Shown piece by piece: positions 1 to 12,200 of a stretch of DNA of 64,000 bases. Both the position numbers and the translations under genes were made by a program. The stretch is from Ignelater luminosus (Eukaryota > Arthropoda > Insecta > Coleoptera > Elateridae). The notes beneath the pieces are model-generated. The model made no database searches. It saw nothing but the letters and a program-made list of their open reading frames with translations, and had not been told where the DNA came from. The first letter of the stretch is position 1. Each line of letters opens with the position of its first letter. The stretch spans positions 200,633-264,632 of the forward strand of contig VTPC01090427.1 in the NCBI GenBank assembly GCA_011009095.1. The letters are read 5' to 3'.

Positions 1-113
1 TTGTAAACAACTTGACGATGCAGGACTGAGACTTGAGCATGGTGTACTAACATCGTAATATCTAAATAAAAACTAATTAACAAAATCTTGACAGCCTTTA
101 CAGACAATAATAC

Positions 114-277
114 CTATAATTGTGATCAGAAAACTCAAAATTGAATTCTGTTTGTTCAAAACTAGATCCTGATTGATCGAGAAGTGGCTCCATAAATACA
201 TCGGATAATGCATCACTAGATGGTAGAGTTTCAGGAGGACCTGGACTGTGATCTAACATCATTTCTTCACTTTCATT
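114..277 (-). CDS. Camta: Camta exon m: acidic/Ser-Pro region (last exon visible)
   Basis: 164-nt exon (54 codons plus 2 nt) with acceptor TCTTCAG. It encodes NESEEMMLDHSPGPPETL, SDALSDVFMEPLLDQSG and a Phe-rich acidic end finishing SDHNY. I end it at the donor TATAG|GTATTA, because in this family an N-Y-R-Y type sequence continues towards the IQ motifs, which are not in the window. Without that splice the frame reads four more residues after the Arg and stops at TAA (98-100), giving a protein without IQ motifs. Confidence 0.85.
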
Positions 278-3200
278 CTGAAGAGAAAATAATTATTAGT
301 TTATCAAATGTATAATTTAAAATTTTACTTACTTTAATACGATCTGGCATGGCAGCTATGATTTGTTCGGCTAATGTTAGTACTCGAGCATCTTGTTCCC
401 CTATGCGAAACAAAACATTATCTTTGTTATCCTATGTGTTATATTTATTAATAATGATAGTACAACCAAAGAGCCTACTATTTAGCTCAAATTAATAAAA
501 CTTTCTATATTAGGAATGAAAAAATGAGACAAAATATCAATAAAATAGTTTTATTTAAGTAGTTTTAGAAAATATAGAAAGCTTTGTATTGAAATGTTTG
601 TAAGCGTAAATGCTAAAATTTTACAGTTATTAGTGTTGATTCTTGAAGTGAGTCATAATACAGAGCTTTCAAAAAAAGAAGTGATTACTTTCAAACTGTT
701 GTTTATGTTGATATACAAATTTATTTGTGTATGCTGGTATCACTGTGATTTACCATGCTGGCATATGAAATTCCAACAATGGCTGGTCATGATAATACCA
801 ACAAATCAATTTATATGTTAACATAAAAAATCAGTTTGAAATTAGTCACTCCTTTCTTGAAAACCCTGTATGTTAAGATACTGAGTGTACTTGATCAAGA
901 ATATATTGAAAATTGTGTTAGTTAATTTGCAATAGTCATTTCTGATTTTTTATTGTTTCTTGTTTACAGTAAGAATCTTGTTTGTTTCATCTTTTGTTTT
1001 TGTTTAGCTTTTCCTTTCTGTAAGAACAGTTCTACATTTTCCATGGGTTTTTGCATTGATGGGAATAAAAATAATGAAAATTGGCCATAATTTGGTAATT
1101 TCTTTTACATTTAAGAACTGTCAACTTTATTTATTTAAATAAAGCATCAGAAAGAGCATGCGATATAACAACTTTTTTTTTAATGGAGCTGTGGATGACT
1201 GGATAACTTGAAAACACAAAGCGGTCAAGTTTTTATTTTTACCTAATTCCATTGAATTTGGGACACCCTGCACATATGTTCTTCTCTTTCATCAAATGCA
1301 TTAAGTTGCATTTTAGATAATTATGTACTTCTCCATGTTTGAGTATCTTTCTATTTCAATGGTCCATTTATTTCTAACCAACACAATTCATTATTATTAA
1401 ACAAAATGGATTTTTACTAATTATTTTTTATTTTATCTTTCAAGTTCAAGAATCAGACTAATAACGTTTTTTATTTAATCATGCACTACAACTAACTACT
1501 ATCTTGATAAATGATACAATAATAAGCAGTAAAAAAGGATCAAGGAGAGAAAGGCATAGTTGAGAGAATGAAAACAAAAATGAAAATGAAGCATAAAATC
1601 AAACTGATGAGATGATAATGATAGATTCTTGCATGTTTGTAGATACAACCTTCTTTTTCTCTTAAGTGAAACTTAACTCCATTGTAATGTACAGTTTTTT
1701 GTATGTATGTCTTAGGTAGTTTAATGAAATGATGATCAAAAGTGCATTAAGTAAAACAAATTCTGACATGTTGGAAAATTCATTTTGTATATTTGATTAA
1801 TTTCTCCATTAAAACATCTGCATCTATGAGCAGTAATTGCAAGTACATTTTTAAAATTGCTGATTTTTTGACACGCAACTGATGTTTTACTGGTGACAAT
1901 CCAATGGTTTGTTACCAATAACGTTACTAACAACTATTTTTGTCTAAAGAATAGAGCCTTTCTTTACCTTGCAATAACTTATAGCACTGTCTAGTTGTAT
2001 AAAAAGATTATTTAAGAAGTCTGTTCGATTCACAAGAAAAATTTTTGATATGATAGTTAATATCACTAACAATTGCAGTTACAGTTTGTATTACATCTGA
2101 TAAAAAAGGTTGTACCTACATATTTTGAAAGCAAGAACTTAATTGATATTAATGATTAGTTATAATTATAATGTATATAAAATACAAACATGCATATAAA
2201 GCAAATGCACATAAAAGATATTAATACACTAATAAATAGCAGAAATAATAATAACGATATAAAAATGATTTAGCATGTCCTGAGCCTTTAAACACATCAT
2301 TAATCACACTTTATTGTATAACAAACTTTAATCGTTATTATTTATTAGCTCTTCTTTAGCTTAATGAGCATATAATTCAATATGTTAATAATTATGATAT
2401 AAAATTACGGTTTTAAGAAACATTAATTTATAATGTGAATTCTATTACTAAAGAGGTATTGTTAGCGATTGATATAATAATAATAGCAAAACTAGAATAA
2501 ATAGGTTAATAAGACACCAAGAACAGTTAAGAACAGTCAGATGCAACAGTGAGACAACATCGAACAGACAACAGTTAAGTAGTGGTTATTAGTAGCACAC
2601 TGACCTACGGCACTGTTGTGGGTGTCCGATTCATCATCAGACACGGCTTCCACATCAATCAGAGGGCTATTGCTGCGGGGCCCACTGCCCACTTCGCCTA
2701 TATATTTGGTCAAAACGAAAACATAAATGAGCGCAACATAAACACAAACCTAGATATTGTAATAAAAAGGAATTATAATAAAAAAAATTTTTTTTGTATG
2801 TCTATATCTTTCTTTTTAAATGTTTTTTCTTTTATGCTTCTATTTTAAATTCTAATTAGTGTTTCTTTTTTACTTGCACATTTAAAGAAAAATATAACAC
2901 AAAACATACGTAAGCAATAACAAATCAACTTTTTATGCCTATTAAAAAACCAATTATATATTCATGCAAAAGATAGTTTTAGAAAAAATTGTTTGTATAA
3001 AACTTACCTGTGTTAAATTTTTAAATAATCTGTTCTTGTACGTTTTTCTTAAATGTGGTATTTTTAAGTAATAAAAATCTTATTGTCAGGCAAACCTAAA
3101 AATGAATGTTAACATCTATTCCTAATCAAAATATTTCTATTTCATTTTACTATTTTCAACCTGAAAAGTAGATAAATAGAATAATTTTTAATTTTCTTAT

Positions 3201-6200
3201 TTATTGTATAATACATTATTTGCTAGTCACAAACGTTACAATTTGTGTTAATAAAAAACAGCGTTTGAACTTTGAAATGCTCAGTTATTGAAGTTTTTCT
3301 TAGTTTAAAACAAATTATTGAAGACAAATGAAAAATTACCAAAACAATTTAAACAAAAATACTAAATATGAATAAATTACCTTGTATACCATTTAAATGT
3401 ACAAAGATATATAAAAACCTGCAGTATTGGTTGTATAAAAGCTGTGGCGGCCTTTGTAGGGAGGGCACCAGGGCAACTCCCTCCCTGTAAAATTAGTATC
3501 TAATTCACTTTATGTATTATTGCAATTTTCACAACAAAATAGTATTTTTTAAAATAATTTTATTTATTTTTTTTAAATAAGTAAAAATTCTATTAGTTTC
3601 AAACACGAGTGTATAGTTGTAATAGAAGATTATGTGGCTTTGTTCAATACAGTTTTCTTCAAATCCATTATATTATATCATCAAGCGAAGAAATTTAAGG
3701 CAACCACCATTGGCGTATCACATAACGATTATGAGTAAGACGAACTCTGAAGAATACTCGATGAAAAAAAAAAGGAAAAGAAAGAGGAAAGACACAGAAT
3801 TAGTCTGTTTGAAATCAATATAAAAAGACAAAACGGTCTCCGAATAAAACAAAGATGGAAAGTGTAAGTAAAAAGTAGTGGGAAAGAACAACAGGAATTC
3901 AGGAATGAATTAAACACAACAAGGAAAAAAACAAAGATATGAAAAACTAGATAGAGGTCGAAGAACTGTAAGCAGAGAAAAGGAAGAATAACATAGTTGC
4001 AACCAAACTCAAGGTGGATACCAATTACAACGTTCTCACCTAGAGTAAACATTAAAATAGCATTTAAAGCAGGAAATAAGCTAAGGCATGTGCAGATATG
4101 GGAAGACCAAATGAAAACACTCTACATAAAAATAAATAAAGGAAAATAAAAGCTGGAAAGATATTCATAGATAATGACATGGCAGTACAAGTAAAAAAAA
4201 AACAAAGAAACATAATTAAAAGAGCTAAAGAAGAGAAAAAAAAAGACGAAATGTAAAAGTTCCCTACTAGAAACTGATAACAGAAGGAACGATATGGACT
4301 TCGAATACTCAAAATAAATAGAAGTACAAAAAACCAATCAAAAAACTAAAAAACAAAGATAGGAAAGGTTGGACAACGACAAGAAGAAGATGAGGAACAC
4401 GAATATTTACGAAACAATTTGTAAAAAACTAACAAGAGAAGGCTGGGAAAAAACAAAGACAACAACTTTGGCAATGGTAATGCATATGATTAGGGACGAC
4501 AAGAAAAATCTAGAATCAAAACATGGAAAATAGTCACATGGAATACAGACGGCATGAATGGAAGCGAAGTCATAGAAGAAGCAGAACTAGACATATTGAC
4601 TGTAACCGAAATGAAGAGAGAAGGAAGTGGATGTTTAAAATTAGATAAAGGGCATAATTATGATGGTATACTATATGGAGTTGAAAAGGAAAACTAGGCA
4701 CAATCTGGAATTACCTGTATAATAAACAGACGAAATATCAAAGGTATAGAAAAATGGAAAAAAATAACAGACAGAACCCTTAAGACAGCATCAAAAAAAG
4801 AAGACGAGATCTATACTTTCCTGGTAACCTATGGCCCAAATGAAGGTACAAGAAAAAAAGAAATAGAAAAGTTCTGGGGAACAAAATAGAAAGTGAAGCG
4901 AAGTACTAAAAATAGTAAGGGCTAGGAAGCTATAGATTTCTGTGTATTAAACATTAAGACATCCAAAATATACCACGGAAATGCCTAGCAGAAACGAAAA
5001 GTCAATAATAGATCTCATTCTAATAGACAAAAAGGATTACAGAAGAGTAAAAGATATCATAGTGACAAGAGGATATGAAGCTGTAGCCATGCGGGCATTT
5101 CTAGAAAATATTCTGCTCGCTCTAAAGTAATAGGAAAGGAGTAATAAAATAATAGAGAGAACATTCCTATTAAAACTTTTATTTGCTATCTCAAACTTCT
5201 GCTTCTGGCTACAGCCCTGTATGAAGCAGGCAGCGATCACTATATAATAGTGAGAGAGCACATATTACAGGAGGAGACAAGAAAGGTGACATTAATTATA
5301 TAAAAAACACAAGAAAATAATATAGAAAAAGTTACCAAGATAATACTGCTGAGGAAATAATCAAATAAGGAAAAGTTAATGAACTTAGACATGGAAGAAT
5401 TATGGAATGAGTTCAAACAAATAATACAAACAACAGCACCAAAAGTTGATGGCACAACCAAAATCACTAATAAAATCAGACAATAATATGTGGAAAGAGT
5501 AATTAGGAAACAATAAAAATGCGGAATGTTATCAAGAACATAATGATTGGAGCACAGCAGTTATTGTCCTGATACACAAAAAAGAAGATTTTACTAACTG
5601 CAATAATTATATAAAAATATTACTGCATATAGAATGTATGAAAGAATTATCGAAGAGAAGCTTAGACCAAAAATAGCACATACCATGAGAGACACTCAGG
5701 CCGGGTTCAGAGCAAGACGATCAACCCAGGATGTTTTGTAATCAGGCAGGCAGAAGAAAATATTAGCCTCGGGTAAAAAACTTGACTGCTTTGCAATAAA
5801 CTTGGAAAAAGCTGCTTTTGATAGCGCCCAAAGGGGTGAAATATGGAAAATCATGGAAGAAAGGAAGGTCAGCAGCAAACTGATAAGTGTCATCTACAAA
5901 ACCTAAAATACAGTACTTATAGGAGGCAACTGTCCCAAACGGTTTGCCAGTTTTGCGACATCATGTGTCAGCATCATCGCAATCAATGAATATCTAACCA
6001 TATACAGGGTGTCCCCAGATCGACTCAACAATAGGTGTGAAAGACAAAAAGTTTTCGAGTTGAAATCTGACTGTGGGAATCAGTCCTGCTTGATTAGAAG
6101 CTAACTTGGGCCATATCTTTATTTTTGAGAAATCAAGTAGACTTTGATAGGTATCAAAAACTTATTTTTGGTGTAGGTAAAGTACTTTTTCCGTGAGACA

Positions 6201-9200
6201 TATCGAAAGATCGTATAAACAAAAGTTGTTCAGAATGCAAATTTATGCCTACAAAATAAGTCTGAAAACAATCGGCACAATTTGGTTTTTTTCAATTCCA
6301 GGAAGGTTTTCATGTAACTGACTTTAAAGTTCGTCTTGAAAAATGTGTTTAGTCAGGTGGCAGTTACATACAGTAAACTTTCCTGCAATCTGTAATTAAT
6401 AATACTAATAAAATTAATTTTTCTAAATTCACTGTTTTGTAAAATTTAAAAATCAACGGAAAAATTAAGTTGTGCAGATTGTTTTCAAATTTGGTATGTA
6501 GGCATAAATTCGCATTCTGAACAACTTTTGTTTATAAAATCTTTTGATATGTCTCACGGAAAAGGTACTTTACCTACACCGAAAATAAGTTTTTGGTACC
6601 TATCAAAGCCTGCTTGATTTTCCAAACCTTATTTGGCAATCAACATCTGCTTGGAAACACGTAGGCATCTAACATACAACAATATCCGACCTTCAAAGTT
6701 TCAGAATGGGGCTTAAAACTGCCACCCGCCTTGCAATTCAATGTGACTTGGGTTTAGGGAATACTATACAACAATTTATCACTACCAGAGGGGTTAGACA
6801 GGGCAGTATCCTAAGACTGCTTCAATTTATAATGGTAATTAATGAAATAGCAAAAAAATTCAACCAAGAAATAAAATGCACTGACTCAGGACCATCTTAT
6901 CCTGTTTGCCAACAACAAAAAATTGTAAAGTAGCATGATAAACTAGATCAATATCATTGTTCTTTAACAAAAGAGAAGTGACTAAAACACTCGAATTTAT
7001 GAAAACGTCTTAATACTGATGCTTATATGCATGCAAGTCGTGGGTATTAACAGACAGTATAAAAAGCAAAATTGAAAGCTATGAAATGAAGATACTGAAA
7101 AAGATATGAAAGGAGTAACAAGAATGGACAAAATAAGAAATAGGCTAAAGAGAAAATCGAAACACAACTAAAGCAGTTCGAGCATGTAGTGAGGATGAGT
7201 GAAGATAGGATGGTTAATTTAAAACAAATAATAAAATTACTAGGAGTTATAATGATGTTTTAAATAATCTCAGATAGTCTCAAGTTAGTGTTGTCTTCTG
7301 ATATTATTATTTTAATCTCTACAAATGAATCTCATAGATTTATAATTTGTTTAATAGACGCAAATAAACTGGCGTTCACAATTAGGTTTCAATATAAAAA
7401 TGTTTTGTACTTATGACTTCTTCATGTTGCCCTCCCACACCAAAACGGCACAGGTCATACTGTCAACCAACCTTGGTGTTAATACTATACATCATAGAAA
7501 ACTGACAATAGATGCGACCTAACAGGATCAGAACAGATATTGTTATTAAGACATGCGACATTAAATTTCTATCTCGACACTCAAATATAGCCTTATTTCA
7601 AATAAATGGAATTTTTTAATAATAAATTGTTATTGTATATAATTTTTTAGGTTTGCCTGTGTGTTTGATACCATTTGATTATTAATTATATTATTTAAGT
7701 CTTCATATATTAGATAAATAATACCACCATTAAGAAATAAAAATTGAACAACTAACAGAGAATCTTAATACTTACACAAAGCAAAATCCATTTTCCTTGA
7801 ATGAGATCCATCAGAGAGTTCACTGTCAAAAGAATTTTCCTGATTTGATAAGGGAGAACTCAATGGAAGAGACATACTTCTGTCAAATCTACCAACAAAG
7901 CAAATTGCACAATTCACACTTAAAAAAGCTGCCAATTAAAAGTACAATGTAGTATATTCAATAGGAAAATGCTTTATTTACCTTGATAATTTCGGATTGT
8001 TTCCGCAAGAATTTTTAATATTTCTAAATTTTAACGATGGTAAACTATCTGTTGACTGTCCTGCAGTCATATTAATACCACTATCAACAGAGGGCCGCTT
8101 TATTAAGCGTTGTCCACCGTTACGACTTTGAACATTGGCCTCTGAAAGTAATGGATTTGGAAGAGACACTGTAATTTTATTGGAAGAATTTGTGTTCAGA
8201 GAATCCGATGGACTTGTTGAATCCATATCCAGATTTAGCATTCTGTACTTTTGCGATTCACTTCTACAATAGATTCTAAAATTATAAATTAGATAGGTTT
8301 CTTTTTTCTAATCTACCTTGTAACTACTCCTGGCCTAAGGAATACTCCATCGTGAGATCTACTCGTTGAAGCTACAGATGTTAGAGATGTTATGGAACTT
8401 GCAGGTGAAATAGCAGTTGGAGATGAGTTTGTGTTATCATTATACGAATTCACTGAATGAAGTAACATACTAGCTTTGTCTCGACGTGCTTCTAACTTTT
8501 CTAATTCTTTAACTAAGTCTAAATTTTCATTGGCTCTTGCACATTCCAATGCTGTTTGCAAACTATTATTTTTGATATTCAGTGCGGTATGATTCCATTT
8601 ATACAACATAACAGCAGTTTCTGTATGACCTTTAACGCAGGCCCACATCTAGAATTATTATTATAAATAATAAATTGAAAAAGATAAAAGAGCAAGCTTT
8701 CAATACCAGTGGTGTATATCCATCTTCATCTTGACTTAGAGCATCAACTTCAGTTTCCAAAAGAAGTGAAGAATTCTCAGCTCTCCAATGTAATAATGCA
8801 CACACTAATCGGGAATAGCCTAAAGAAGCTGCTAAATGTAGTAATGTCATTCCTCTGTGACATGCAAACCATGAAACGCTAAGTTCTTCACCATACTTCC
8901 ATAAGCGAGATGTCATCATTTGACAATATGAAACAAGTCGATCTTCAAAATTTGGTTGAGTGAATAAGGATGTATCTTCAACCTAAAAAAAATAGCACGT
9001 GCAATTGCTAGTTTGTTTTTGATCCTAGAAGTCAAGTGTCTTGACAGAAGAATAAATTGCTACATGCATTGTTAAGGATATTTTTAATTTAGGATTGCCT
9101 TTCTAAAGCCTTACATGCTAAGAAAAAAATTCTATAGTCAATGTCAAAAGTAAAAAAAACTAAGGTACATCTGGCTTGAAATGGTTATAGACATAATGGT

Positions 9201-12200
9201 CAGTCTTCTCTGAGAGTCTGTAGAGATATTTTGACTTATACATTTATAACAGCTTAATGGAGCAACTAGTGCAAAATATCGTTCGAAACCAGAATTCTAT
9301 AAACTTTTCTTGGCAAACCATTTCATGTCCAGGAAATTTCACTAAATAAAACTTTCAACTGTAGGTTATCGTATCTAGTAAAAATCGTAACATGAGTAGT
9401 AAGAGGATTGCCAAACGTCCTGAAAATATTACTGTATGTAGGTATGGAAAACCTTGTAATGGGAAAAAGAAAATTTCATGAGGAATTGTACAGAATTAGC
9501 TGATAAAGCAAAATGTAGTCATGTGTTAAGTGAGTGAAGGTCAAAATTACTTTTTATCAAACCAAATAATTAAAAGTTTTATCTTACATGATCAGATCCA
9601 TCGGCAGGTTCTTGTTTAATCTGTAGTCTATCATCCATAGCTTCAAGTCTCTGCAGCAAAGTAAACTTAAGTAAATTATCATTCGAGCGTTCTACTTTAG
9701 GCTCTGGAGCAGGAACTTGTTCTTCACGAGGGGGTAACTTGTATTCAAATATCACAGAATTAGATATAATGCAGCCATTGCAAGCAACTTGCAATGTCGC
9801 AAGGCCTGCTTCATGAGCTAAAATAGAGGAAAACAATAATTTACAATAAAAACAAACCCTTTTGATTATTTATTTACTACCTGGACAATAACAACGCAAT
9901 ACACCATCTTGCACAAGTGTAGTGGGAACAGGGAATGTATCAAAAAGGACTGTGTAAGGGCCCGATGAATGCCACGGACCTGTCACTAAAACTTTTACGC
10001 CACCTTCTGGGTAAGCCCATTCAGGAGAATAATCTGTTATCTTAGCAGCTCCTTCCATTTGCATATTCGACTGTGACTGAATTATATTGTTATGAGCTTT
10101 TCCTGCCGCCTGTTCATTCTCGGACGGATTGACATCTAAAAGGCCAGTGTGCCCCGAATCTAAACCTTCTAAATCAGGGAATTCTCCAAGCATATCAAAA
10201 GCGTCTAAGTTTACAAAAACGTCATCGTCAACCACGTGGGTAGGTGAAACAACTACATCACAACTATCAATAAAATCCATTGGATTCATATCGTGAGTGA
10301 TGACGTTTGTTTGTTGTTGGTTCTGTTCTTGTTTGTTGGTAATTCTACCTCTATTTGTTGTTTCGGTATTGTGATTTTGGTGTGCTTCTAGTTCGGTTGA
10401 ACACAATGGCATATTGGCAGATAAGGTTTTTTGTATGTCTTCTTGCGATAAATCTAAAGTCTCGTTAAAGAAACTGCCGGTTACTATGGAAGACCCAACA
10501 TTTTTGCTAACTAAAGTTCCGCTAGAGTCTGTATCCAGAAGAACTACTGTATCACCACAGAAATTTTGATGTTTAAAGTCTGTCATATCTTCGTTGCTCG
10601 TATCCATTCGTTTGGAAGGAGTTGAAGGAGCACTTACCATTAACATTTCATTTTGTTGGTGACTTTGATGGACGTTTTTATTTTGTTGATTGTATGACAT
10701 GCTATTCAATATAGATTGTCTCATATTATCTGCGGTCATTTCTATTTTAGGTTCTCTCTGATTCATCAATCTACTGTTAGACCCGCTTATATTTTGTCCC
10801 GAAGTTTGATTATATGAAGTAGATTGATTTGTTTCCATTACTTCTTGCTTTAAGACAGCAGATACAGTTTTAGTTGACCTTTCAGATTTAGAATGACCTC
10901 TATTGGCGGTCGTACTAGAGACAAAATTAGCAACAGAAACTGGAGCAACGAATGATTGATGAGTGGTCGAGTTAGTCGACGTCGTCGAATTGCTGTTAAG
11001 TATTAGTAATCCACCACCTCCTTGTATTTGTGAAAGACTAAGTACTAAGGGCGGCGTATTTCCAGAATTGGACGAATTCTGTCCACTGGATTGTCCGTGA
11101 TGATTTCTAGTGTCTCGCGAATAAACTCTACCGGAATGATTATTTGACAAGAACATTCCTCCTCCTCCTGTAGTCGAGGAAACTTGATTATTATCGGCTC
11201 TGCTAGGAGGTCTAGAATTTGAACTAGATGAGGGAAGAGAATTGGCTACTTCGTTTTTAGCGGCGCTAATTCGTCGCATCGGATGAGAACACGATTTTCC
11301 ATCTGCACACGTCGAATCTGGACAACCGCATTCTAATTGTTTAACTAAAGCCGCCTGACGAGCGACGCGTTGCTTTTCCATTAATTGACTCACTATTGCT
11401 TCTACCGTTTCGGCAGTCTGAAACGCGCCAAATTAAAGTTAATTTAAAGGGTTTCAGCAGTTTTAAAAGGGGGTAATTACCGATATTTCTAATTCGTTGT
11501 TGAGATCTGGTTCGTCTTCACTAAAGAACATCGGTTTAAGCTGCGATATTAATTCTTCTTTTGTCCATTCTTTTTTATCAGCCCATAATGATAAACTGGG
11601 AGTTATGACTGCTAGTTTATTATCATCCGGATAAGGTACATTGAGGTAATGTACTAACACTATATCGGGGTTCTGAAAATAATTTAAAGAAAAGGTTGTG
11701 CAAAATTTTATTAATATTATTTGTACATAAATGCAAGTTAAGTAAGCACATAACGAGATTACAGCTGTATGCACTTGCAAAGGACGTAATTAAATTAGAA
11801 GGTGTTCGTATAGAAACCTTATATACGAATTAAATTCTAAAGCTTACCTGAAGAAGCCAATAGCATCTTCTGTGGAAGGTCGGCAATATAGCGGAATGAA
11901 CGTAGCAGCCGTAGATGCACTGTGAAAGAAAAGTAAAATTTATCAAGTACTTCTGGGAGTTAAATTTTTAAGTTTTACAGAACCGCGTTTAGGGTATAAA
12001 AAAGGAAATTATTAGTCCGTGCGGCGGGTATTTCGCGTTCCTTTCCTAACAATAGAATCTAATATAGCATATGGAGTTCAGTAATAAGGCAGTTTAAATT
12101 CATACGGCTCCAACTCGGCCCCCCAAGATTGATTAAATAACAGTGTCATGTCACGCGCCAGACAAAAAGCACCATCACCCGTACTGCGAATCTCAAAATT

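Larger units (their letters stand above)
3740..7260 (+). mobile_element. Decayed RTE-like (APE-type) non-LTR retrotransposon, plus strand
   Basis: From about 4513 one frame reads an apurinic-type endonuclease: WKIVTWNTDGMN, ELDILTVTEMK (catalytic Glu block), a stop, then YTFLVTYGPNEG. About 5380-5480 reads DMEELWNEFKQIIQTTAP, the linker typical of RTE-like elements. From about 5560 a reverse transcriptase follows: LIHKKEDFTNCNNY, then TQAGFRARRSTQDV in a shifted frame, and finally TTRGVRQGSILRLLQF near 6780. Many stops and frameshifts make it a fossil. The A-rich, Lys-rich part at 3740-4380 may be a 5' or ORF1-like region (inference). A foldback insertion splits the RT. The clade call is by motif text, not alignment. 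Confidence 0.7.
2698..7775 (-). other. Camta intron between exons j and k (5.1 kb)
   Basis: Intron filled largely by a decayed LINE in the opposite orientation (about 3.7-7.3 kb). A hAT-like terminus near 3441-3487 and a foldback insertion (about 6005-6630) are also present. 2.7-3.4 kb and 7.3-7.77 kb are featureless AT-rich DNA. Confidence 0.8.

Noticed and set aside
2582-2848. 88-codon plus-strand open frame
   Set aside because: It is antisense to Camta exon k and continues into AT-rich intron; no family resemblance.
3729-4337. Hydrophobic minus-strand open frames that look like membrane proteins
   Set aside because: They are complements of A-rich, Lys-rich LINE sequence; Phe/Leu richness is a by-product of poly-A tracts.
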